Of a DNA stretch of 64,000 nt, positions 47,902-58,132 are shown in pieces. The notes beneath the pieces were generated by a model that saw only the letters and a list, made by a program, of their open reading frames with translations, searched no databases and had not been told where the DNA came from. The stretch's first letter is position 1. Each line of letters opens with the position of its first letter. The translations under genes were made by a program, and so were the position numbers. Source of the DNA: Helicostylum pulchrum (taxonomy: Eukaryota > Mucoromycota > Mucoromycetes > Mucorales > Mucoraceae); contig JAIXMO010000010.1 of the NCBI GenBank assembly GCA_025677825.1, positions 62,001 through 126,000 on the forward strand, read 5' to 3'.

Positions 47902-48294
47902 TTTTTATTAAAGAGATGAGTATATAATGAAGAGAGAAAAAGGGAAACAAAATATATTTCTTGGCTTTTCAAAATAAAAAAGTACGCTTGACGTCATTCG
48001 CTAGTTATCCCCTTTATTGTACGACAATCCGTTTTTTTACTTTACATGATACTCGGTCATGGCCTTTTTTTTATCATTACAACCTATTGTTTCCAATTTA
48101 TATTATCTATAAAAGATACTATACCAGCTTAATTTCGCTGCATCCAAAAAAAAAAAAAAGGCCTCCTCCTTTCACTACGGTAAGTCTGGGTTTTGCAAAA
48201 TGGTAGAAATCATTACCTCCTCGTTTGAAACACCGGGTTAAACAGTGGCTGAGAAATTACAATATGCCGTCTTATTGTCTCTACATACATTACG
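47902..48294. promoter_or_regulatory. Divergent promoter region (BAR gene / Hep59 gene)
   Basis: 393 nt between two divergent starts. It contains A/T runs and a TGACGTCA octamer (perfect CRE palindrome) near 47990, inside a CTTGACGTCATTCG context. Assigning it to either gene is inference. Confidence 0.5.
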
Positions 48295-49377
48295 ATGGCC
48301 ATAGTTAAAAGGAAGAACTATAGAAAGAAGAAGATCGATTCCGATGATGAAGCTGATATTGCTGTAGTAGAGCCAACAGAGGAAATTGAGCAAGTCAGGT
48401 AAAAAAAAATACTAAGAAAAAGTGGTTATTATACTTTGTTAACTCTTTTTTGATCGACTAAATAGTGCAACCATTGAAGAGTTGGCTGAATTGCGTAAAT
48501 TACGTCGTAAGCACGTCGGTATTGATATCGAAAAGTTATTGAAAGGTTCAGACAAGAAGAAGAAGAAGAAGAAGTCGCCACAAGAGTCTAATTCTTGGAA
48601 TTTAAAGAAGGGTGGACTTGTTGACGCCGATGCATATAAGCAAAAGATGGACGAAGACGATCCTACAACTGTACGAAAGCTCAAGTTGGATTCATTTGCA
48701 ACTGCTACTAATACTTTGGATGTTGATAAGCATATGTAAGATCTAAACGACGGCTGTTGCCTCTAGGTTACTAAATCGTAAATGAATTGTTTTTAGGATG
48801 GAATATATTGAAAGTGAGATGAGAAAAAAAAGAGGTGGCTCTGCACTTCCAGAGGATGAAGAAGAGAACGAGGAAAATGCTGACCGTGGGTTGGTTGATA
48901 TTTACGAGGAGTTATATCGTATTCCTGATAGACTAAAGGGTGGACAAAAACAAGAGTCAGAAGGAAACGTCCAATTATCATCACAGATGCTCACAGCTAT
49001 CCCTGAAGTAGATCTCGGTATAGAGTAAGTTTATACCTGTTAATATGTGCGTGTGTTGTGTATTTTTTTTAATTAACCAATAATATAGTACTCGATTAAA
49101 GAATATTGAAGAAACAGAAAGAGCTAAACGTAAGTTGATTGATGAGACACAAAAAGAAGAAAATAAGCCGCAGTCAGAAGAAGGTAAGGAATATTCATAC
49201 ATGTGTATATATCACGTAAAATGTATATTAATCCCTCACATTCAATCATTTTTAGAGTTTGTTCCAGCGAACTTCGAAAAACAAATACCTAAACAATTTA
49301 AACCTAGATTGGATCATAAATTAATGGCTACAGATGAACAAGTAGCTGCTAGATTTAAAAAGAGAATGAGAAAATAG
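48295..49377 (+). CDS. Hep59 (C9orf78/TLS1)-family splicing factor
   Basis: Five exons (48295-48398, 48466-48735, 48797-49024, 49089-49183, 49256-49377) give 272 residues. The start MAIVKRKNYRKKK and acidic DSDDEAD are followed by ELAELRKLRRKHVGIDIEKLLKG, the Hep_59 signature. Next come DKHMMEYIESEMRKKRG, an acidic stretch, LYRIPDRL, and AIPEVDLGIETRLKNIEETE. The C-terminus is basic (NFEKQIPKQFKPRLDHK). Fission yeast Tls1 and human C9orf78 bind the U5 helicase Brr2 and affect splicing. The protein is highly charged and probably largely disordered. Confidence 0.92.
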
Positions 49378-49507
49378 AGCTAAAAATAAACTACTATCTC
49401 TTTGATAAATGAAAAATAAAACTTTCTTGTGTGTGATTACAATCAATACGTATCAATCGTTGGGCATTAGCAATATATCTCACATCTAAAAATAGTGAAC
49501 TCATTGG

Positions 49508-49515
49508 TATAAAAA
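49508..49515 (+). promoter_or_regulatory. TATA box of secreted protein gene 1
   Basis: TATAAAAA about 50 nt upstream of the ATG at 49558. Confidence 0.55.
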
Positions 49516-49557
49516 CCGTTTTCTCCAAAAGTTGTATACTCCACTACATATTATATT

Positions 49558-50014
49558 ATGAGACACTACGCATCAATTATTATTATCTCTATTCTTACTT
49601 GTGTCCAAGTAATGTGCGCTCCTTTAATAGTTTCGCAAACTACAAGCGATATCTCCTTTACAAGTATTGCTTCAATTTTAAGAATCACTATTGAAACACA
49701 AGAAAAAACAATCGAAATATGGTGGAATTTTGTTACTCAAGAATTTAATAGTCATCAGGATACCTCATTAGTGTAAGTAGCCTTAAAAGCGCGTCCCTCT
49801 CCTGATATCACTCAATTAATCTGTTATTTTTAGATCTCGTCATCTTATTCATGGTGGTCCAAACATTCATGCTATCCGTAGGACGACACGCGAGTCTAAT
49901 TTAATTTTTTCTCCATTCCCTCCGTTTCCAACGCTACCTCATCTCCCCCCTATCCCTACTTTACCTCCTTTACCTCCAGTATCATTCTCCCCGGTATTTG
50001 GTACAAAAACATAA
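49558..50014 (+). CDS. Small secreted protein, WWN-motif paralogue 1
   Basis: Exons 49558-49772 and 49834-50014 give 131 residues. The first 20 residues (MRHYASIIIISILTCVQVMC) form a clear signal peptide ending near Cys-Ala-Pro. The body has SIASILRITIETQEKTIEIWWN. After the intron the tail is basic and then Pro-rich (PFPPFPTLPHLPP, PTLPPLPP). The first exon (215 nt), the phase-2 intron after Leu-Val and the E-x(3,4)-WWN motif all match the next gene, so the two are tandem duplicates. No known family is recognised. Secretion is inferred from the signal peptide; the tail has no Cys. Confidence 0.75.
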
Positions 50015-50439
50015 ACTGCATTATTTTCTATCATATGTAAAATTAAAGCTTGAAAGACTCTTTTTATTATTATTTATATTATTACTGGAGATATAATACT
50101 AGTAACTTCATTCCAAAGTAGAATATATTATTTGGCTACAGATAGTTTGACTATAGATAATATCAAGGTACTAGTAGAAGATCAACTTCTATTTTTAAAA
50201 ATAATAATACCGTTGCTTTTGTTATCTTACTTCTTTTAGAAAGAAAAAAAAAAGAACGCATACACTGATAAATCGAATTTAAGCTACTTTTCTAGCAACT
50301 AGTTCCATAATTGTACGAATAAATCACGCACACTTAAATTTATAAAATACAATAACAAGTGATAAAATGAAACTCGAACACTATATAAGCAAAAAAGAAA
50401 TTGTAAATTTTTAAAAAAAAAGTAATTCATCTTTCTACT
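50015..50439. other. Intergenic between secreted paralogues
   Basis: 425 nt, AT-rich. It ends with a TATA box and a T(n)A(n) tract just before the next ATG. Confidence 0.5.
50382..50389 (+). promoter_or_regulatory. TATA box of secreted protein gene 2
   Basis: TATATAAG about 58 nt upstream of the ATG at 50440, a distance similar to that in paralogue 1. Confidence 0.5.
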
Positions 50440-50771
50440 ATGAAAATCTACGCTTTAATCTCCTCATCTTTGCTTTGTTTGGTATCTTTCGCTCAAGCTA
50501 CTTCTACCTGGAAGCGTGCTGATGTCGCCGCCGCTACTACCGAAAATAGTATCTTATCTTCTTTGAACGAAGTTCGTGCTGCTCATGAGCAATCCGTAAA
50601 GGAATGGTGGAACTCCGTTTATGAACAGTACGGTCAGTCTGGCAATGCGTTAGTGTAAGTATATCCCCCGCACTTTTTGCTATTTTAGGGTCGATTGATT
50701 AATCACATATACGTAGTGCTCGCGATATTACCCCCGAAAATCGCCACAGATATTGCCCTCCTCACTGCTGA
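50440..50771 (+). CDS. Small secreted protein, WWN-motif paralogue 2
   Basis: Exons 50440-50654 and 50717-50771 give 89 residues. The signal peptide MKIYALISSSLLCLVSFAQA is followed by STWKRADVA; the Lys-Arg could be a Kex2-type processing site. Then come ILSSLNEVRAAHEQSVKEWWN and SGNALV, parallel to paralogue 1. The second exon encodes only ARDITPENRHRYCPPHC, with two Cys, unlike the Pro-rich tail of paralogue 1. The body shows modest identity but the same intron phase and exon length. It is an unrecognised lineage-specific secreted peptide. Confidence 0.72.
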
Positions 50772-50817
50772 AAAATATATATTTACTTTTCTAACTCCCA
50801 AGTAATTGTTTAAATAA

Positions 50818-51084
50818 AATATTTTTCAATTTATCACTTCTTTTTTTTATGCTTTTAAAAATCGCTCACATAAGAAATCACTGCTACTTTTAGCAGTTAT
50901 AATTGATAAAGTGAAAACGCTTGCCGCATTTGGATTTGGACAAGCCAAGTTCCAAGATGATGATGCAAAAGAATTTGCAGCCCAAGCACTTGAAATGTCC
51001 GCTAGCCTCAAAAATGTGGAAACATCACAAGATGACGATCATGTACGATTTATGTTTGACCCGTTCGTGGTCAATTTATGCTGA
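50818..51084 (+). pseudogene. Unexplained open frame, possible gene fragment
   Basis: A plus-strand frame stays open for 88 codons without a usable ATG at its start. It reads protein-like text with balanced composition (VKTLAAFGFGQAKF, DDDAKEFAAQALEMSASLKN, ETSQDDDHVRFMF), unlike the AT-rich DNA around it. A TTTTAG before the good part could be a splice acceptor. It may be the last exon of an unrecognised gene, an extra exon of paralogue 2, or a decayed duplicate. I do not recognise the family. Confidence 0.35.
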
Positions 51085-51991
51085 GCAAAATTACAATCAG
51101 CAAAATCATCGAAGAAATCTCGCCAAAGATGGAACGGGCGTCGCCTCTAATTAAAACAAATACAAACGCCAACTAGTAATGGTAATGCAGTCAACTGAGT
51201 CTTAACAAATAATCACTGACAATATAAACATAGTTCTTTAACTCTCGCGCTGCCCTCCTCATGATAAAGCAATAATAATAAAAATTATGTTATTTAAATC
51301 TTGTATTTTCTTTTTTCTTCGAGAAAAGAAACGCTTACTAAAGGCCATGTGTTATCGTGTATTAAATGCATACATTATCAGTATACTTGCATTAGATCTA
51401 CTATCTTCAATAGACCGAGTCGCAAAAGGCTGGCGTCCTATAAAAAAAACTAGCGTCTATAAGGCCGGTGGTGTGTTTGTCTTACTTCCTTCAGAGTTGA
51501 TAGTAGTGTTATAGTGAGAGACTTGCTGGTAATATGATAGGCTTTCTTAACGGGGTTCTGAATAAACACCCCTCTCTATAAGTGTACCACTGGCGTGAAA
51601 CAAAAAAAAAGTATTTCCAGAAGGAATTATAACCTTAAAGAGGGCCAAAACAACATTTGAGAAATTTAGTCCAAGAATTTATAAATATGACATTAATTTC
51701 ATGAAAAAAAATACGTTCTCTCTCTCTCTCTCTCTCTCTTTATATATATCTTCAAAAATCTCCTTAAATCTCAAGTATGCTTCTCATGTATATCTAGATT
51801 ATCAAGAGTTTATAGCCTTTGTTTTTTCGCATTGCTCTAGTTCCCGGAGTCTCAAAGTATGAAACAACAAAACCCAAGTGATAAAGGTCTCACTTTTAAG
51901 TATATGAAAACCTAGCACTAAAAGGCGCTTAATAAAAAAAAAACTACTGGTTTCTTACACTAATAATTATTCTTTATAACTAAAAAGAAAT
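51085..51991. other. Intergenic, promoter of alcohol dehydrogenase
   Basis: A CT microsatellite at 51716-51740. A 75-residue frame at 51287-51514 has no recognised features. No other signal is seen. Confidence 0.45.
51716..51740. repeat. (TC)n microsatellite
   Basis: About 12 TC units upstream of the alcohol dehydrogenase gene. Confidence 0.95.
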
Positions 51992-53225
51992 ATGACGGAT
52001 ACTTTTACTGGATGGGCAGCTACTGCTAAAAGTATATAGCGAAATACTATGACTTATTATTATAGTTTACTTACTTTTCCCTGGTAGGCGGACCGCTTGT
52101 TCAAATGGAATTAAAGCTTCGAAAATGGGACGAAAATTGTGTAGATATAGATATTACCCACTGCGGTATCTGTGCTAGTGATATAAGTACAATTGATGAA
52201 GGGTGGGGGCCTACAGATTTCCCTTGTGTAGCTGGACATGAAATTGTTGGTGTTGTAACTCGCGTAGGAAAGAACGTTAAAAAGATTCAAGTGGGTGATC
52301 GTGTAGGTGTTGGACCCGAATGTGATTCTTGCCGTGAATGCGGCGCTTGTAAGGATGGCTTTGAAAATGTTTGTGAGAAGTTTGCTACAACCACATATAA
52401 CGCTAAATGGCATACTGGCGATAAAACGTACGGTGGTTATGCTGATAAATGGAGAGGTGATTACCGTTGGGTGTTTAAGGTCCCCGGTAGCATGTCAAAT
52501 AAAGATGCTGCGTGCTTTTTCTGTGCCGGTATTACTACATATGCTCCTTTAAAGCATGGTGGTGTTAATAAAAAGAGTGTTGTTGGTGTTCTGGGTATTG
52601 GTAAAATAGAATATGTCATAGTTTACGATTAGAATAGCCACAACATCAATCTAACATATATTATTTTTATTTAGGTGGCCTTGGTCATTTTGCTATCTTG
52701 TTTGCTAAAGCTATGGGTGCTACTGTTGTAGGCATGTCTCATAGCGATAAAAAGAGAGATTATGCAGCCGATCTTGGTTGCGACGGTTACATTAATACAG
52801 AAGTTGTCGAAGATATGGCCAAATATAAGCATAAATTGACCCATATTCTGTGCACGGGTACTGGAAAAGACTTTCAATGTAAGTTCAAATACATTTTATG
52901 ACAAATACTATATATTGACATTTTCACTTTTACTTTAGGGGAGCCTTATTTAGAACTGTTGCATGTCAATGGTAAATTTATGAATGTTTACATTCCTGGC
53001 TGGAAGTTCCCTCAAATCGATCCGTTCGCTTTAATCATCAACCAAGTCAGTATCTCTGGTACTGCTGCCGGATCCCCCGCTGAAATGCAGGAAATGATCG
53101 ACTTTGCCGCAGAAAAAGGAATTAAGCCTTGGATTACTAAGTATAAAATGTCTAATATTAATAAGGCCATTGAAGACTTCAGAGCAGGATTACCCAAGTT
53201 CAGATTTGTTTTGGAAAATGAATAG
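51992..53225 (+). CDS. Zinc-dependent alcohol dehydrogenase (cinnamyl/ADH6-like)
   Basis: Exons 51992-52031, 52088-52600, 52675-52878 and 52939-53225 give 347 residues. Catalytic-zinc ligands sit in THCGICASDI and VAGHEIVG. The structural-zinc cluster is CDSCRECGACKDGFENVC. The coenzyme fold has GVLGIGGLGHFAILFAKAMGA (GxGxxG type). The medium-chain cinnamyl alcohol dehydrogenase group (yeast Adh6/Adh7) is the best fit, judged from YGGYADKWRGDYRWVFKVP. These NADPH enzymes reduce aromatic and aliphatic aldehydes to alcohols in the cytosol. The intron after GVLGIG splits the nucleotide-binding motif exactly. Confidence 0.95.
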
Positions 53226-53585
53226 AGTAAAAAAAACATAATAAAATAAAAATCATTTTTTATATGACTCAAAACATCTTATTATGGATTTGAAGTTTTA
53301 TATGCAACATATATGACATAACAAATACGTGGAATTCTATATTAGAACGTGTCTTCGTATAGAAGTCACTTTTTGATAATAAAAGAAGAAAATAAAAATT
53401 CAAATCTTTACTTCTTCTTTTTTTCTATAAGTTCGACCAAGTAACAGCTTTGATAAATGGATGATAACCAACGTGCTAAAGGTACATACATCCTTCCTCA
53501 TATGAATGTAATTATCTAAGTTTGGTTTACAAAAAAAATAAAAATATTAGAGGAGGAAAAAACTACATATATTAAATTCTCGAAT
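53226..53585. other. Intergenic
   Basis: 360 nt between ADH and the FUSC-type gene. AT-rich; nothing recognised. Confidence 0.5.
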
Positions 53586-56500
53586 ATGAAATCGAAATGT
53601 ATTTCTTTAATGACCCGTATAAGAAATACACCTTTACCATTAATAAGAAAGGTTTTGAAAGCATCGATTGCATTACTAGTTAGTCTCATACTTGTACTGG
53701 TGGATAATACTCGAATTATATTAGGTCCTGCAAACACTCTTGCTACGTTGGGTGTTCTTTTATATTTTCCAGTAAGACCAGTGGGTACGAACGCAAAATA
53801 ATTCCGAATCTTTAATTTTAATAACGCCCGATGTTTTTCACTTATGAGTAGGAATTCAATCCAAGGTAATATTATAATATCTTCGTTAAGCACTAAAACT
53901 AACACTTTGTACATATAAAGGTAATCTTGCAAGGTTTATTAAGTGCAGTTATTGGTTCAGCATGGTGCTTTTTAGGTAAAATAAATAAATAATAGCGTAA
54001 TATATAGTACCTGATGATTATTATAATACAGGAAATTTTCTTGCAGATTGCGCTAGAGATCCTGCAGTAGAATCACCCCTTCAAGTTTCATCAAGTGTAG
54101 TGTCTGCTGTGTTTTGTTTCGTTTTGATATTTATTATGGGATATGTACGAGCAAAGTACCCCCAAGGTAAAACATCAGAAATAGTCTGTGATTCTAAGCG
54201 TTACTTATTTAATTTTTTCTGTTATGCAGCTGATTTTGCTACTGTTTTTGCTAGTATGATAGCATCCGTAAGTTTTTAAAGCACGCTATAATACATGATC
54301 TAACTTTTTTTTTGGTTGCCCATAGTTCGCTTTAACGCAAAACGCAGCATTACCGGGATTTGAATCAAGTTCAACAGTTTGTATTATCATTTTTTTTTAA
54401 AAAAGTATTGATACAAATATAAAGCGAACTCATTTATTTATTTATTTTTAAAAAAAAAGTTTACTTTTTTAAAACCTATTTTATTTTCAACAGCAATTTC
54501 ATTTGTAGTGAACATACTTATGTGGCCTGAAGACAGTGTTTCCAACTACCTAGACATTCTAACTGATGTTCTTGAACAATACAATACTTTTTTTCAAGAA
54601 AACGCGACTGATTTCTTTCGAAAGGAAGCCAAAGAAAAACACGATATACCAGTCGCTGGTGCTAAAAAAACGACATCACTCGCCATGCTACGTACAACTC
54701 TACAAGCTTCGTTTATTAAATTAGTAGACGCTCAGCATGAAATAAAACATGCTGTCATATACCACCAACTCTCGCACCAAAATATTGTTGATCTGACTCG
54801 ACACGTTCGGTCTTTACACACGCCACTCCACGGCATAGGTGTAAGTGTTATATGCAAAAGCAAAGATATTATTGATCCCCAGGGAACTGCGTTTTCCAAT
54901 CGAGGTATTACTCTCGAAATCGGCAAGGATCTTGAAAACCCGACTTTTGAGCTTATTGAAGCATGCAAGGTAGTATTACAGGAGTGCAAAGATAGAGTTT
55001 CACTTTATTTTAAGGAAGCAAATCGCTCAGTGTGGAGTACATGTCTATGGCCATTTCCAAGATTATTTTATAGTAATCGAATGGCTGCGTTACCTCCTAT
55101 GTCCATTAATCGCTTATACAACGCTATTACCAGGCATTTACAGACGACAAGTAGAAAGAGAACGAGTCAGGCCAATATATTAACATATGGATATTTAGAA
55201 GGAAAGCAAGGACAATTACATCAGCAGAATTTACAGCTACCTCATCTTCTTCAGTTTAATTTATTGTCTTATGCTAATAGTCTGCATTCTTTAGCTACCT
55301 ATCTTGGTGGTTTGGATTCTCTTCGACTCAAAAAAATACGTTTACCACGTACGTCTTTAAAGAGCTGGTTAAGACCTTCTTCCGGAGATACGGCTAATGT
55401 AATGGGCGGCAAAGTAAATGAACATAAATCAATTACAGAGAGTTACGGCGGTTTGTCTTCACCGAGCGATGCGGAATCGTCTATTGGATGTGCTAGTTCC
55501 ATGCAAGACGACGGAGATGTATGGGTAGGCGATTTAAACCTTAGAAATAAGACACATCAACGAGACCCTGATGTGGATGCTCCTGCCACTAAAGTGGAAC
55601 ATTTTTTCAACTACGTCAGTAAGGTTTTTAATTGGTTTTATAGTATGGAAACTTTATTTGCTTTAAAAACAGCTGTTTCGTTTATATTACTTTCTTTACC
55701 TGCGTATCTTCCTCAAAGTGTGGATTGGTATACTGGCTGGGGAGGTCAATGGGTTGCCAACACTCTTATTATGTGGATCTTTCCAATGGCAGGAACGTTC
55801 AACTTTACGTAAGCAACGATATATGTATACAACGTTATGATTATCACTAAGTGCCATACGATGTTTTTTTTTTTTGGTACAGAGTTGTATTCGGGTTATT
55901 AGGAACTGTAATTGGCGCAGTTCTTAGTATTATTGTTTGGGAAATTGCTCGAGGTAATCCTTATGGAATTGCAGTTTTAACTTTCTTTGCTGTCTTTATT
56001 CCGTTTGAATATTTACTTATGGTCAGTAATATATATGACTTTTTGGCGATTATGACATTATTTGCGTACTTGATGGTAAACAATAACAAAAAAAAAGCAT
56101 TAAGACAATAAAATTATTAAACGGTATATTATATAGATCATTACGACAGGTTATCAAAATGCAGTAGGCGATGAACTTCTAGGTGATTCAATAGAAATGG
56201 CTGCTGGAAAGGTAAATTTGATCCATATATATATAGAGAGAGCAATTAACAAAAAAAAAACTTTCAACATAAATAAATAACAGCGGTTGCTTTTTGTGGT
56301 CTTGGGTATAATCTGTGCTAGTCTTGTAAACTGGTTTCCGCGTCCTGTAACTTGCCGTGTTGAACTTCGCAAACGAATTTCAAAGACGTTTTATGATCTT
56401 AGCATACTATACGGAGCGATTTTTGCTAGCATTCTTACAAGAAACGATGTTCCTTTGCGAGTAATAAAGGATTTCGAAAAATTAGCTTTAGGAATCCAAA

Positions 56501-57063
56501 GACAACTCAAGGACGAAGAAACTTACTTGAGATTATCCAAATTAGAACCACCATTAAAAGGAAAATTTCCTTACGATATCTACAGCGAATTAATTGAAAG
56601 GTTAAACAACATGGCGTTCTTGATCGAAGGGATGGGATTTGCTGCGGTATCGATGGATAAAACTTGGAGAAGCTGTCTTATGGAAGTTTTTAATGAAGAC
56701 ATAGTAGACTATGTAAGTATAGCTGATCTTGGGGGGGGGGGGTGAATATAAAATTAATTGAGTTTAATATAGGTTGCGTGCTTTATGAATATGATGAGAA
56801 TTTTATCCGGAACACTTATATCCAAAACTGCTTTACCGCCGTATACCATTTCACCGAATAATCTAAAAGAGAAATTAGATAGGAAGCTTTGTATTGCCGT
56901 ACGAAAATACCCTGAACAGCTTTATAACGATACTTTTTCCAGCTTTTGCGCTTACTCTATCGCATCTTCCAAGTTTACTGAGGAATTGATCGCGGCTTCG
57001 GAATGCGTTGAAAGATTGGTAGGTGTTGATAATCCGGCCGACTGGCTTCGTAATTCTCGATAA
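53586..57063 (+). CDS. FUSC/aromatic acid exporter-like multispan membrane protein (ArAE_2 type)
   Basis: Eleven exons (53586-53784, 53852-53865, 53921-53975, 54032-54166, 54230-54267, 54326-54380, 54494-55808, 55883-56075, 56137-56211, 56284-56712, 56773-57063) sum to 932 residues. The layout is an N-terminal six-span domain (KASIALLVSLILVLVDN ... VILQGLLSAVIGSAWCFLG ... FALTQNAALPG), a long soluble helical region, a second span cluster (TAVSFILLSLPAYLP, VFGLLGTVIGAVLSIIVWEIARGNPYG) and a C-terminal helical region. This is the architecture of fungal ArAE_2_N/FUSC_2/DUF2421 proteins (yeast YGR-type, plant ALMT relatives), putative anion exporters. Exon 2 is a 14-nt microexon giving PVRPVGIQSK. 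Skipping it through the donor at 53772 also stays in frame. Confidence 0.85.
56732..56742. repeat. Poly-G run in intron 10 of the FUSC gene
   Basis: About 10 G inside a 60-nt intron. Confidence 0.85.
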
Positions 57064-57458
57064 TGGGTTCCATTTCGTCTGTCACTTTTTGTTATCCATG
57101 TGTAAATATTACTTTTTGATTGTGTAACGCATTAAATTGATCGGGAAACGTTAGCATTCACATATCTGTTACATTAAATCAAAGCCTCGAATGCTACAGA
57201 TGTCATATAATCAACAATAGACCTTTTTTTTTTTTTTTGTATTCAATTTATCGATGGGTTCCAATCAGTAAATAAATACGGCTCTTTGTTTCGAACGGGG
57301 GAGAGTCCTTTTTACTTTTTAAAACTACATGTATACAAAAATCGAACCAGTCATACTGTTCAGAAAAGAGGATGGCAGTCCCCCCCCCCCCTCCTTTTAT
57401 TTGATTCTCAAACTTTCGAAAACGCTGTTGAACGTTTGACTTTTAGATGCTATAAAAC
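57064..57458. other. Intergenic, promoter of K+ channel
   Basis: 395 nt with a T run near 57225 and a poly-C run at about 57380-57390, roughly 70 nt before the channel ATG. Confidence 0.5.
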
Positions 57459-58101
57459 ATGAGAGCCAGAGATAGTTTTAGATCGGGAGATGCAGAGCAT
57501 TGGTCAAACCGAGATTCATTTGAGGAAGCGGAAGAAGGTAGTTCTAGATCAGAAGAATATTCTCCTCTGTATTTAAACACCACACAAGACAACGTGCCCT
57601 TAACTCGTTCTCCCTATCGCTACCAACACAACCAAGCTTGGGTTTCACTTTCTGCCCTTGTTGTTGACGAACAAAGAAGTGATGGTAATAGAATGATTAC
57701 CAACCTGGATGAAGATGAGCCGCATACACCCTTCGAAACTACAGGTGCTCATAATATCAGTGATAGTTTTAAAAAAAAACTCTATTTATTGATGGAAGAT
57801 CCTTCTAGTAGTAGCGCTGCCTTTTGGGTGAACGTAGTGGTATCGATATTAATCGTATTCAGTGCAATTATGATCACTGTGGAAACTATACCCGCGTTTC
57901 GATCTGCTGAAAGCAATAAAGTTTGGTACGATATATGTGTATGTGTAAAAAGTCTATACTAATATTATTTTTAGGTTTAATATGGAAATTGTAATGGTCG
58001 CCATATTCTCTTTAGAATATACTTTAAGAATGTTTGCTCATTCTGATTCTTTTTCAATGCTTGGGAAGTTTTTGATATGTAAGTATTTCATCATTTCTTC
58101 A

Positions 58102-58132
<31 letters not shown>

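Noticed and set aside
51287..51514. 75-residue plus-strand frame
   Set aside because: No signal peptide, family or splice context that would support it.
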